The notes below the pieces were generated by a model. That model did no database searches. It was given only the letters and a program-made list of their open reading frames with translations, and was not told the origin of the DNA. DNA of 64,000 nucleotides, from NCBI GenBank assembly GCA_019925105.1, contig JAHGAU010000009.1, forward strand, positions 1,825,830 to 1,889,829, written 5' to 3'. Below are positions 1 through 11,697 of this stretch, in pieces. This stretch comes from Niebla homalea. Its lineage: Eukaryota > Ascomycota > Lecanoromycetes > Lecanorales > Ramalinaceae. Position 1 is the stretch's first letter; each line of letters opens with the position of its first letter. Position numbers and translations under genes: made by a program.

Positions 1-2
1 CT

Positions 3-203
3 GTCCTGTTCAATCCAGCCTTGAAGCTGTTGACATACATTGAGCTCCTCCTAGAGCAGTACTCCAATAGCTCCATCGATTTTGAAACATCTGAGGCCGA
101 AAGAATGAGTCGGACGATGGCCTCCTTGAAGCCAGTTACTGGCGAGCAGATGACGACTTGGATGCGACAGTGGGAGTTGGCAAGAGAGAGAGCGAGCGGT
201 TGA
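3..203 (+). CDS. 3' end of an unknown gene (partial)
   Basis: An open frame enters from the left edge and ends at a TGA at 201-203, giving the last 66 residues of a protein. The tail is hydrophilic and acidic to basic, with a predicted helical stretch (LLTYIELLLEQY) and the ending RQWELARERASG. There is no ATG in frame before the stop of the preceding reading space, so the start lies outside the window. I do not recognise the family. It is called because the frame is open to the edge and its composition is protein-like, but the evidence is thin. It could also be a chance open frame. Confidence 0.35.
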   Translation, partial: VLFNPALKLLTYIELLLEQYSNSSIDFETSEAERMSRTMASLKPVTGEQMTTWMRQWELARERASG

Positions 204-891
204 AATGAATGGAATTCTTGGTAAATCAAGAGGCCAAGGAGGCAATCTCCACTCAAGCTCGAACCGTTCCCAAACTGGTTTTCTATCTCCCTTGTTCGAC
301 GCTGAACGGCCGGAGTATCCCTTGAACGGTCTGGTCTAGTGGAAGCTGCTAATCAGTAGTCCATCAACAGGTCTACGCCGAAGAGCAGGATAGGCCGTTC
401 TGGGCTTAGCGTAGTTGCATTTCTGCTGTCGTCCTACATTAAATCGTGAACTAGAGCTGCAGGGCATGCCTTACCCCTCCACATGCTAGCCATTATCCTG
501 CACAGGCTATTGGTTGTCACATCGGTGTCTGGTAATGATTGGTGCGAGCCCCGGACTAGGACTATGGTCTTGTCCGTCTGTGGGCCGTGGCCGTTGCAGA
601 TGCTGCCAAATGGTGGTTCCAGATCGTTGAGCCACAATCTAGGGGACGCACTATGCGATCCTTCGCTCCAAAGCTGACGATTTTGTCAATATATAGTGAT
701 CGCTTGTATCCAGGCTTGGATTGGCATACCAGGGTTCGCTCACTCGTCTTCTGCCCCGCCAAATCCTGTCCATCTTGTATCCCCTTTGCCATTCCTTCTC
801 CGTGTCTCCCATTGAAAATAGATATCTCTCGGTAGCTATCCTCCAACCATCGTCTGTTACACGATTCAATTGAGCTAAGGTGTAATCCGAC
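204..891. other. Intergenic, promoter side of the permease
   Basis: No convincing gene. Several short open frames overlap on both strands but none has a protein-like composition. It presumably holds the promoter and 5' UTR of the permease starting at 892. Confidence 0.5.
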
Positions 892-2912
892 ATGGGTTAT
901 GATGGAGGTGTCGAATATGAAAAAGGTGTGGACGACATCGAAGCACCTGAGGGGCGGAGTGGAGTGGTGGTAGGGGTGAAGTACATTGGCACCCAAGAGG
1001 ATCAGCATGACATGTCAATGCTTGGTAGGAAGCAAGTCTTGAGGGTGAGAGGCGCTCTGCATTCAATAGGCCTTGCAAGATGATGGAGTGGCAATTCTGA
1101 CAATGTTGTGCGCAGCGGAATTTTCAATTTATTTCAATGTTGGGCTTTGCGTCCGTACTGATTGCGACTTGGGAGCTGTTGTTCGTGTAAGAGTACCGCG
1201 AACCTTTCAGACCTCTGGATAACGGTTCCCGCTGATGGTAGCCTCTCAGAAATATGCTCTTCAACCTGACGGATGGTGGGACTGGCGGTATTTTCTGGGG
1301 CTACACCATTGTCATCATTGCATCGATACCAATATATCTGAGCATTGGCGAGATGGCATCTATGTTTGTTCTCCAGGTGTCCGATAGTTGCCTGATCTCT
1401 AAAGAGGTATATTAGGTCTCCCACTGCTGGAGGACAATATCATTGGGTGTCAGAGTTCTCACCTCCGTTGTGCCAAAAATATTTGAGCTACATCACTGGT
1501 GACTTTCCCGATGCTGTGAGAAGTGAAGAACGTTAACTGACGACTGTAGGCTGGGTTCTGGCAACTGGTTGGCAGGGCTCTGTGGTTGGCCTTTCCTTCT
1601 CTGCAGGAACCATCATTCAAGGCCTCATCACCCTCAACGATGGCACGTACGTCCCTCAAAGATGGCACGGGACGCTGCTGGTGATTGCCGCGGTGACGTT
1701 CGCCATCGTCTTCAATACCGCCGTGGCGAAGAAGCTGCCAATTGTCGAGATATGTCTGCTCGCTCTGCACGTCGCCGGAGTGTTTGCGGTCGTGATTCCC
1801 TTGCTGGCAAAGGCGCCATCATTCAACAGCGGACAAGATGCCTTGCTCCGCTTTCAGAACAATGGTGGCTGGTCAACAATGGGCGTTGCAGTCATGGTCG
1901 GCTCGTTGACACCTTTAAGCTCCATGCTTGGATTTGATTGCGCTGTGCACATGTGTATGTGCCTTATGTTCTGTACCCCAAATTGGACATCCTGCTTATG
2001 ATATCTATCGACTCGCAGCGGAGGAAATTCGGGATGCCTCCAAAACCCTTCCCAAGGCTATATTTTGGGGCGTCACTCTCAATGCAGCCATGGGCTACCT
2101 CGCCGTTCTCACGATTTGCTTCACCGTCACCGATTACAGCATCCTCGATTCACCGACAGCATACCCATTCATCCAACTCTTCTATGATACCACTCAAAGT
2201 CTCGCCGGTACGAACGTTATGGTCGCCATCATCATCATCACGCTTGTCTGCGCTGTGATCAGCGAGATCGCCACTGCCTCGCGACAGATATGGTCTTTTG
2301 CACGTGATAATGGGCTCCCATTCTCGCCATTCTTGTCGAAGGTATGTCAAGTTCTCTCTGCTTTCAGTCCGAAACCCGTCTTGTCTGTACAAGCAGTGGT
2401 GTCCCAAATCTCTCAGCCGGGACCCTCCTCTCATTCTTACCAGACCAAGTACCAAGCACTCACATTCTCGTTAGATCCCACCTAACCATCCCATCCCTCT
2501 CAACGCCATCCTTGTCTCCTTCCTCTCGGGTGTTGTCATCTCCCTCATCAATCTTGGCTCCACTACCGCTCTCAACGCCATCGTCTCCCTTACAATCTCC
2601 TCCCTCCTGGGCTCTTACATCCTCAGCATTGGCTGCATCCTTTCCAAACGCCTACGCGGGGAAACTCTACCGCCTGCTCACTGGTCGCTCGGTCACAAGA
2701 AGGGTGCGGTGGTGAATGCAGTGGCTTTGGTGTTCCTCGTACCCTTCTTCGTATTTTGCTTTTTCCCAACGAGCACACCTGTGGATGATCAAACGATGAA
2801 TTGGAATATTGCGATGTTTGGTGGGATCTTGGTGTTTGCGACGGGTTGGTATGCGATAAGAGGGAGAAAGGTCTATGTGCCGCCAGTAAAGCGGGTGAAG
2901 AGAGATCTTTGA
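892..2912 (+). CDS. APC-superfamily amino acid/GABA/choline-type permease
   Basis: Polytopic plasma-membrane or vacuolar transporter of the fungal amino acid/GABA/choline permease group. Seven exons join into 528 codons with consistent phases: 892-1044, 1116-1186, 1250-1363, 1416-1498, 1550-1954, 2019-2341, 2475-2912. Family landmarks appear in order: a charged N-terminal tail with DMSMLGRKQVL, then RNFQFISMLGF at the first membrane helix, GGTGGIFWGY, IYLSIGEMASM, PTAGGQYHWVSEF, the long hydrophobic middle, HMSEEIRDASKTLPK, ASRQIWSFARDNGLPFS, and IPLNAILVSFLSG leading to a C-terminal tail of basic residues. Length and number of hydrophobic segments (about 12) fit the family. One donor (GTTTGT at 1364) is unusual but restores the conserved MSPTAGGQYHW. 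The substrate cannot be told from the sequence. Confidence 0.9.
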
Positions 2913-3064
2913 CAGCAGAACATGGGTAAGAGGTAAGCATTTGAATAACACCCTTGTCCCTGCTTCATTCTCAACTCAGTCAAGTATTGAGTCGGGATAC
3001 TATTAGTAAAGCTATGTCAAGGTAAGATCCGACCACATCAACTCGCAGACCCTCAATCGTCGAG

Positions 3065-4504
3065 TCAAAAGACAGAGAACTCTTCACAGCCGGTACTCTC
3101 GAAAATATCTGGTTGGCCACTGAAAGACCTCCACTTGGTCTCCCCTCTCAACCTCCGCCTACAGCTTCCGCAACTTACCCTTGAGCATTGAACACAGCGG
3201 AATGCGAATTGTAAGGAAGGTATCCCACACAGACTGCACAAATGCTGCCCCTCAGCTCTCTCCCAATCCAAGCCGTGTTTACAGACATCCTTCTCCTCGT
3301 AGCCGCGTTGCATTCCTTCCTCTCCCCCTGTCTCACGGCTCCGCCGCTCCTCTGCGCCAAGCCTGTCTCCCTCTTGCCAGAATTCGTGCTTCGTTGCCTC
3401 CGGCTCAACGGGCTCATTGAACTCCCTAAAGAGCCCACCCGTCTCATCAACCCTCTCCTGCCAGGCCTCCTCCATATGATCCTTTGCCTTCCTCGCGTTT
3501 TCCTCATTCATCTTACGTACCCGTTCCATCTCAGCCTCCAACCACTGACGTTCCATCTCCTCCCCCTCCGCCTTCTCCCTTTCCATCCGTGCTTGCTCCG
3601 CTCTTTCAACCTCATCAATACTCTCTTCCTTCGCCTTATAATACCTCTCCTCGATCTCCCCAAGCTGATCCCTCAACACCCCCGCCTCCCTCCTCTTCGA
3701 CTCCAACACCCCCAGCCGCACCCGCCGCCCTTCCTCTCTATGCCGCCGTTCCGTGGCCCGCCTCCCGGCCTCCTCTTCAACCACCTCCCTCCTCGCGGCC
3801 GTGCCCGCAAAATTCCAGAACCAAGTCTTCGGGTTCCTGGCTTCCTTCTCCGCTTCCTCATCCTGCCTATCGCACTCCGCCAACCCGCGCAACTCCTCCT
3901 CGAGCTTACGGATCATCGAGTCCAGCACCTTCACCTGCTCCTTCACCTCCCGGTACTCGGCGCGGAGGGCCGACAGGCCCCTGTGCTTGACCGCAGCGTA
4001 TTTGTCATAGCGCGCGGCTTCGGCGGCGGCGGCGCGGCGGGCGACGGCCTCGCTGTGGAAGTAGGCTGCCGTGGCGGGGTTGAAGGGCCTGGAATAACGA
4101 TTTTTGGCGCGGGGGTGGCGATGATGATGATGATGATGATGGAAGAATCCGATGTCGTAGACCCGGCGCTTGGCCGGGTCGCTCAGTGTTTCGTACGCGT
4201 TCTGCAGCTACATGGGCGAGTCAGTCGGTTCAGTCGCTGCGTTTTTTCCTGGGATGGACATGCTCTGAGGGGGGGAGAGAGAGAGGGAGAGAGAGAGAGG
4301 GACGCGGGGAAGAGATGGGGGAAAGAGCGGATCGGAGCGGCGTACCAATTGGAAGACAGCGGTGGCGTCTTTGGCGCCGGGATTGCGATCGGGGTGGCGG
4401 AGGAGGGCGAGGCGGCGGTAGGATTTTGTGATGTCCTCGGGTGCGGCGTTGGGGGGGATTTCGAGAATGTGGTAGTAGTTTGCTGTGGGTACGGGTGGTG
4501 CCAT
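3065..4504 (-). CDS. J-domain / coiled-coil / zinc-ribbon protein, copy A
   Basis: Two exons (4504-4346 and 4207-3065, intron of 138 nt in phase 0 after residue 53) give 433 residues. Residues 8 to about 75 are a J domain with the RHPDRNP loop that stimulates Hsp70 ATPase. It is followed by a run of seven histidines encoded by CAT repeats (near 4,121-4,141), then about 220 residues of charged coiled coil rich in Glu, Arg and Lys. The last 75 residues hold a CxH, CxxC, CxxC, CxxC pattern (CKH, CSLC, CVQC, CGSC) that looks like a metal-binding ribbon. It is probably a cytosolic or nuclear Hsp70 co-chaperone, but client and partner are unknown. It lies head to head with a paralogue at 6108. Confidence 0.85.
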
Positions 4505-6107
4505 GGTGGGGGCATGCGAAAGTGTTGATTGTTTGGTCTTGATAGGAAATGGTTTGGGAGGTGTAGAAGTCGGACAAAGTGTATCGTGGGAATTGTGTCG
4601 AGGAATTACCAGGTGAATGAGCAGATGAGTGGGTAGATGAATGGGCAGATAGAGGGTGATGGCAACGTAAGTGAACGTATCTCTATGAGCAACCCGTATT
4701 GATTAGGTTGGGGACTACGGTGCAAATGATGGTGGAAGGAAAGTCGTGACAAGTATGAAACATGTTTTTCTTCTTGTCGAAAATAGCATGGCCTAAGTCA
4801 CGAGACCGATGAAGTGTTGATGTCTTGGCGAATGGGAAGAAGTTGGTTCTCGGGTACCTGCCGCGAAGATGCTCTTACCTTCGCGTAGCTTCACGCAGAG
4901 GGTGAAGTGAGGTAGAATAAACAAGGGTAGTAACACTCGGTGCTCGTACCACGCAATTGAAAGGACAGGGAGGAGCCATGGAACAAGACTCTAGAGGGTT
5001 TTCCAGCACATATCATTTGCGCATGTTCGCCGTCCCCATAGCCTCTGGACGCCACTGAGAAGAGTGAAGAGGGCCCCTTCGTGAATCGAACGGAATAAGA
5101 GAAGCGCACGGTCTCTTCGATACACCAACCACAGTTCCCAACAACCCGAACTCCCCTCCACCGAACACTGCTAATAGCCTAAACCCTCTGCCGTACATAA
5201 GCACATCCAATCTCTGCTTCACGCCTTACCTCCTGTCCCCTCCTCTTCGCGCTGACATCCTACCTTCCTTTCATAACAACCCCGCTCCCTGCCTTCCCAC
5301 ACCATGCCCCCTCGTCCCTAACATCCTCCCTCGCCCCTGTTCCCTACATGGTTGGCGTGGCATGGAGCGGCTGGGAGGATCGAAGAAGTGATGGCCCGAT
5401 GGGTTGGAGATATTGTAGTGGGAGCCGGCAATTGAAGTGAAGGACGAAGGTCTTGGGGCGAGAGAGAGCATAGAAATAGAATAGGCGGTCAATGTGAGTA
5501 AGGTCTGGTATGGAACCGATTGAATGATTAGGTGAAAAAGGGCGAAGCGAACGATTGTTCAATCGTTATTTCCTTGCGCAGAAGGTTGGAATTCATCAAC
5601 AGAATCCGTATGTATGCTTCATCTTTCATTGTTAAGAAATTTATGATCTGCATTTTCACGCTTCTGTCTGAACAAGCCTGGCCCATTTGTACAAGATGAT
5701 TTTTCAAGCTGAACATCGGTGTCTTTAGGTTCTAGATTCCTCCTCGAATACTTGTTGACGAAATACCCCGATAACAGGCTGGGTATGGCGGAAGTACATG
5801 CAAGTACCCGATTGTGATGGAGTGAGAGTTGGTCTGTCATTGGACGCCAGAATGGCCCCACTACTCAGCCTCTTGTCTGCCTGAAGTCGCTCACAACCGA
5901 CGAATTTATGACTTTTGAGTTCTTCATCTCTGACGAGTCTCTCAGGAAAGCTCTCCAGCTGATTTACACAATCATGCTCTTGTCCCAAGCTTCCAAACCC
6001 TCCTGCCCCTAGAAGCCATCTTCCGTATGTAGCTACACAACAACGAATCCCATCCCTCGATACTAGCACGACGACCGCTCAGATCGACCCCCTGAGGATG
6101 AGAACGA
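4505..6107. other. Shared upstream region of the two J-domain paralogues
   Basis: About 1.6 kb between two divergent start codons. I see no gene in it. Short open frames on both strands are not protein-like. It must hold both promoters. Confidence 0.5.
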
Positions 6108-7540
6108 ATGGCACCAGCTGAGGTGACCGCTGACTACTACGCTGTTCTCGAGATTCCTACCAATGCCACATTGGAGGTCATCAACAAAAAATACCGACGA
6201 CTGGCCCTCCTCCGCCATCCAGACCGGAACCCGCACAGTGTGAACTCCACAGCCGTATTTCAGCTTGTGAGATCCCACCTCTTTCCCCTTTCGCGGAGGC
6301 TACACAGCAGCGCCTTTCCATCCCTCGGTCTTTTACCTCCCCAGAAAAGAGATATCATGTTGGTAACAATGAACCCCCCTGCCAGCTCCAGAATGCACAC
6401 GAAACGCTTTCCTGCCCGACGCAACGACAGCTCTACGATCTCCAATACCCTGCCATCAAAGCCCGTAACGCAGACACCCAACGCCGCGCCAACGCCGCGC
6501 AAGCCGCACACGAGCGCGCCACCGCCTCTGCAGCTACCTTGCGTACCCTCCACACCCAGCTGAAGCGCCAGGATGACCAGCTCTTCGAGTGCAATCGCGC
6601 TTTACACAGACTGGAAGCCGACGTCAAGCGGCTGCGGGAGCTTGATGCCGAGGAGGAGAGGAAGGAAAAAGCAAGGAACAGTTGGTGGAGCTACCTGTCC
6701 GCGCCGCTCTACGGCAAGGCGGCTGGTGGGCAGGCGGAAAGCGCGCAAGAGAAGCTGGTGCGGGAGACGGAGCGCTTGCAGCGTGGGGCAAGCCGGCGAA
6801 TCAAGGAGAGTGAGGTGGCGAAGCGAGACAAGGAAGTTGCGGGGTTGCTGTCGAGGATTGATCAGGTGAAGCGACGGATCGAAGCTGAGAAAAAGAGAGT
6901 GGAGGAGGAGGAGGCGGCGGTGGAAAGGGAGAGAAGAGCTAAGATGCGTGAAGAGGAGAGAGAGAGGCAGAAAAGGGAGATGCAGGAGAAGTGGATGAGG
7001 GCGGAACAGGAAAGGGAGCGGCAGAGAAGGGAGGTGAAGGAGATGCAGGAGATGAGACAGAGGATGGAAGCGATGCGCAAGCAACGTGAGTTGGAGGAGC
7101 GGCAGAGGCAGCAGAAAGAAGCTCAGGAGCATCTGAGGAAACTTCAGAGAGAATCGCGGGAGAGACAGGAGAAAGAGGAGGCAAGTCGGGTGCGAAAAAG
7201 AGAGGAACATCTTCAATGGGCAGAAGCGGCTCGTCAAAGAGCAAGAGAATCAGGGATGGGTGCTCAGCGCCATGGGAGGGGACAGAGGGGCGGGACGAAT
7301 GGGACGAACGCGTGTACGCATCAGAAGTTTTGGGTGAAAGTTGAGGGCCGACAGCTGTGCAGCGAGTGTAACATCGTGCAACGCAGGTTCGCGTTCAGGT
7401 GTCCTGGCTGCTCAAAGATAGCCTGCGCAGGCTGCAGGAAGAAGCTCAGAGATGAAGGGCAGAGACCCTTCAGAGGCGGAGCAAGGTTTGAGACCGGAGG
7501 TTGTGATCACGACGAGGACTTTGATTTCTTTGGCTATTAA
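6108..7540 (+). CDS. J-domain / coiled-coil / zinc-ribbon protein, copy B
   Basis: Two exons (6108-6266 and 6386-7540, intron of 119 nt in phase 0 after residue 53) give 437 residues. The architecture is that of copy A: J domain with RHPDRNP, a LQNAHETLSCP continuation after the intron, about 240 residues of strongly charged coiled coil, and a C-terminal ribbon with CTH, CSEC, CPGC and CAGC. The shared FAFRC segment, the identical intron position and the identical length of exon 1 show that A and B arose by duplication. The histidine run of A is absent here. The function is inferred to be Hsp70 co-chaperoning; the role of the coiled coil and ribbon is unknown. Confidence 0.87.
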
Positions 7541-8292
7541 TACCATCATTGAGCGTTCACGAGTCAATTGAAGAAGAACTTCGACTCAACAGAGCTTACC
7601 AGTCATGTACTTGATGGTCCTTTCTGTTCCCACCGAAGTCCCCGAGCTCATCTTTCCTGGCGAATCTGCAGTGAAGCTTCAACATTCATGGCTTTAAATA
7701 CCCTCTTGCGACTCATTCGTTAAGTCAGAAAAGAGTTTCTCAAAATCTTTGTAGGAAGTCTGGAGAAAGTGATCATTTTGGTTTGGTGACATCAACGAAT
7801 CCGAGTACGCCAAGCAGGGGCAAAATGATAGCGCTTGACGTCAAATCTTGCCTCTGTGAGATTTTGGCTCGATCCACGAGAGCGCAAGGATTGCATCATA
7901 GAAGTCATCTTTTACGTATGATCCTGATTCGTCGCGATGAATAGAACGTTGGTCAGTAAATCGCACATTCGGTTGATATTATGCGATTCGCGAAGTGAGT
8001 GAGACGCGGTACATTGCGATTCCATGAGCCCCGCGCTCAGTTTGAGACAATTGAGGCTCTTTTTCCCCCCACGGTGAAGATCGACATGCGCAGGTGGGGA
8101 GCATGACGGCTTACTACCGGAATAAGGGAGAAGGTGGTACATGATAAGCCTGCGCCAGAGACATGCATTAAGCCCTTTATCAAAATATTAAATACCTTCA
8201 AACGAGGGTGATGGCCAAAGCCAGATCCTCATTCATCCTGAGATGCAGACACCCTGCATTTGGTATCATCGCCTGAGTAATGATCTCTAAAG
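7541..8292. other. Intergenic, convergent 3' ends
   Basis: The 3' ends of the two neighbouring genes face each other here. I see no gene or repeat in it. Confidence 0.5.
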
Positions 8293-9437
8293 TCAAGTCA
8301 CGCTAACTTGGTTGGTGTCACTGGTCGTATTGCTAGAGATGGGCTGGAATCTCAGGTCGATAGTGCCGATACAATCATCGTCCCGGAAGATGTAGACGTA
8401 AAAATTCCCATAAGACCCAGTATGGGACATGAATTGGTTGAAAAAGGTTAACACGAGGGCGGCTTCATGGTAAGTCATGAACCACGCCTCGCTTATGTTG
8501 TGCAATGGAGTCAGGATTACCATGAGGTCGCCGTAAAGTTCAATTTGCTGGTCTGCAAGGATGCCTTGCTTTTGCTTCGTCTTCATCCTTCCGGCCAGTG
8601 CTCTCACACACTTGGTCACGGTGTCTTTTTCGAAGACGAAGCGTGGCAATGGCCAAGCAACAATGCCCTTGAGTAAAGGATCGGAGCCCGGGACATGGAA
8701 CTGGTCTGAATTGCTCGGACTGCTGGGCAATCAGAAGAAAATCCAAAACTGGGCAAATTTCGAAATGGGGGACCCACATAGTTGATATGTTGAAGGGAGC
8801 CGCAGAGAGAGAATTGGCCTCTTGGGTGTCGGCGGTGGCATTGTCGCTCGTGGTGATATTAGAACCCATCGTTTTCGACATATCGATATTGGCAATATTG
8901 GCCCCTTGCTTGAAAACATATGTATAGAGGTTTCCATAGGACGTAGTGTCAGCGATGAATCTATTGAGAGCCGTCAAGACCGCGATGCCTATCTTGTACG
9001 TGATCGGCATAACAGAACCAGGCTTGTCCACAGGCCACAATGTGACTATGAGGGGATAGCATTCTGTTTGTTGGGGGCCAATAATCTTGGCCCCGCCCGG
9101 AAACTTTTTCATGTGCTGTATGAGTAATTGTATACAAGTTTCCACAACAATTTGGGTGAAGGTGGAGCGTGGCATTGGCCAAGCGACAACTCCCGTGATA
9201 ACAGGATTGCTGCCAGGGACTTCGAAGGTGTCCTTGTTGTGACCACTGACAAGGTGAACATGTAAGGACCAAGCGAGCCTGGATGGAGACTTACGTGAAT
9301 GAGAGGTTGCTCAATTGGTCAGAAAGAGCATTGATCAAGTTGCTTGATGGCGGATTGGAGATGCTGTCAGAACGGGGTAGAGTCAAACTAGTACATATTT
9401 GGAGAAGAAAGAACACCGCCCAAGCGTAAATTATCAT
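8293..9437 (-). CDS. Secreted protein with two tandem homologous domains
   Basis: Three exons (9437-9295, 9245-8778, 8722-8293) with introns of 49 and 55 nt give 346 residues. The N-terminus is a classic signal peptide (a hydrophobic run from MIIYAWAVFFLLQ to about residue 20). Two domains of about 115 residues follow and are clearly related: both begin F-x-VPGS-(N/D)-P, then G-(V/I)-VAWP-(M/L)-PR, share a QQ-x-E-x-Y segment, and end with T-SYGN-(L/F)-Y-x-Y-(V/I)-F followed by ID-(M/L). Each domain is preceded by an intron at the equivalent place. Several N-glycosylation sequons are present. I do not recognise the family, so a secreted or cell-surface role is all that can be inferred. Confidence 0.8.
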
Positions 9438-10123
9438 CTTGAGTGCCTTACAGACCGCCGCCTGTATACCAATTACTAGGCAGTAACCACCTAACAGGCA
9501 TTGGAGGCCTTGGACACAAATTATATATGAGCATGATCCCTGAATTGAGGTACAAATGAAGAGACTCTCTGTAAGCGACCGGCGAAGCGCAGTGTATGGA
9601 GTACAGACACATTAATATTGCGGGGCCAAAGGATCAGCAAGCGAGAAAATCTCAATCTGATATATGGCAACTCAAGCGGCAATATAGGCTTAGGATCATA
9701 TGTCTCGTGCTAGAGCTCAACTTAAAGAGAGCGAAAGGAATGAAATTCCGATCAATTAGCAGTAAATACTCTAAATTGTGCTGTGGTATAACTGCGTATC
9801 CTTCCACAAGGGCATTACTGTGACATTTTGCGGTGATGGGTACCAGGCACTTCATACGCAAGCGACGAGCAAGTCTCAGAGAAGACGTAGGAGTCACTGG
9901 AACCATTGAAGAATTAGAACATGACGGGGATTGTGAGGCTTATTAATCCAGCCTCTTTATTGGCAGCCTCAGAACTTCGCGTTTTGCCAGTGTCGAGCCG
10001 TATTTCTGAGAACACTTCTTCTGATAAATTGCGTCATCTTCACTACGATTTATTCAGCGAAAATTCCATTGCAGCTGACATGCTTCATTTTATAATCGAT
10101 GCCCCGTGAAGGTATTATATGCG
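9438..10123. other. Intergenic
   Basis: Divergent promoters for the secreted protein and the DUF924 gene. No gene seen. Short frames at 9,596-10,109 have no recognisable content. Confidence 0.45.
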
Positions 10124-10900
10124 ATGTTCTCTGTCTATGGTCGACTTCTAACCTCTACAATTTGTCTATCGTAAGTCCATCCCTCCAATTGTTTCGGACA
10201 CAAGCATATACCAGGAAGCTAAAAGAATAGGAGAAGAACGCGATTGCTGCCAGTCAGCTTCTCCCCTACTTTCCCCATCGCCTGTACGAGAAATATATCT
10301 TCATCAGCATCCCCAGACCCGACTGTAGACAGGCTTCTGACCTTCTGGTTTGACGGTCCTGCAACAAACCGCTGGTTCGGGCAAAACGACGAATTGGACA
10401 ACCACATCAGAACCGAATTTGGCAATCATGTCGCGAAAGCACGTACACCAGAGCTCGATCATTGGACCGAAGAGCCCAGGGGAAGTCTTGCACTCATCAT
10501 CTTGCTCGATCAATTCAGCCGAAACATCTATCGCGGCTCACCCGATTCCTTCAACGCCGATCCCAAAGCTCTGGACATGGCCACCAAAGCTGTTGCCAAG
10601 GGTTTCGACAAGCGGGTCCCCATCATACAGCAGATGTTCTTTTACTTACCCTTTATGCACCATGAGGGTTTGCTGGGTCAGATTGCTGGATTGGCCCTCT
10701 ATGAAGGCTTCGTAACCCGGTGTGACGATACTGTTGATCCCAAGGCGCGAGATATGGCCCTTAGGTCTACTGAATATGCGAGGCAGCATATGGATGTTAT
10801 TCTCAAGTTCGGACGATTTCCTGCGAGGAATAATGCGATTGGTAGGGCGAATACTCCAGAGGAAGACGCATTTATGAAGGACCATCCTTACGGTTTGTGA
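10124..10900 (+). CDS. DUF924 family protein
   Basis: Two exons, 10124-10170 and 10231-10900 (intron 60 nt, donor GTAAGT, acceptor AATAG), give 238 residues. The second exon alone has no ATG; the first supplies one and keeps frame. Family landmarks: LLTFWFDG near the start, WFGQNDELD, SLALIILLDQFSRNIYRG, ADPKALDMA, FFYLPFMHHEG, and FGRFPARNNAIGR followed by TPEEDAF. DUF924 proteins are small alpha-helical TPR-like proteins of unknown biochemical role, widespread in bacteria and eukaryotes. The first 30 residues are basic and Ser/Arg/Thr-rich without acids, so mitochondrial import is possible. Confidence 0.88.
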
Positions 10901-11697
10901 GGAATGTTTAACGGAGGGTCCTGCACAGTCGGGTATGCCGATTCAACGCGGAAGGAAGGCATTGTTTTTGATGGTTGTTGGAAGTGCGCGAGCGAGGTCA
11001 CTCCATCTTGGAGGACTTGGCCCTATACGTGCTCACTCATTGCACCTGAAAGAGCTATGACTTTGGCACACTTAAATGCGCAACCCACTACGCATTAGGA
11101 TGTATAGGAAAAGTTCCACTGGCTGAAACACAATCTAAATTCGAGTTCTGAGAGACAGACGGTAAGAAAAAGCCACAGAACCCTCGGGTATGAAATTCAG
11201 GAGCATTGAGCAACTCACAAAACTCATCCTTATGAAGGCCAAAAGGCTCTGAAATCACCTGGATAACTCCCCTCTTGATACGACCTTGATTTATAATTTG
11301 AAAGCGTCGCAATACAGCTGCCTACGTAGTCTAGAGAAGAACATGCAAACTTCTTATCTCATTCGGAGCCGCAATCGCCGTGTGACCAACCATTCTGACT
11401 GTCAAAGCTAAGTGTATTGCAAAGAAAGACTATGCCAAAAATCAGTTCACATTACAACAAAGAAATCTCTTTGAATCAAGAGTAGCTGGATCTCTTTCAG
11501 CGATATTTCCCTCCAGATCCAGTCATTCGGAACGATCATCAAGGGATGTCCCTTCATGTCATCCAAGCCCTTGTTCTTTCTTCCTCAATGAATCTCGTTA
11601 AATATTACCCCTACAACGGATGACATCCTCCACATGAAGCCAACTGTACCGTTCCAACATCAGATCACTTTCTCTTACTACATCTCAATCCGTAGTA
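10901..11697. other. Intergenic
   Basis: No gene recognised. Part of it must be the promoter of the secreted protein at 11698. Confidence 0.45.

Noticed and set aside
6602..7237. 211-codon Leu/Pro/Phe-rich frame antisense to J-domain copy B
   Set aside because: Antisense of a purine-rich coiled-coil gene; the same effect gives the long frame at 3,242-4,528 opposite copy A.
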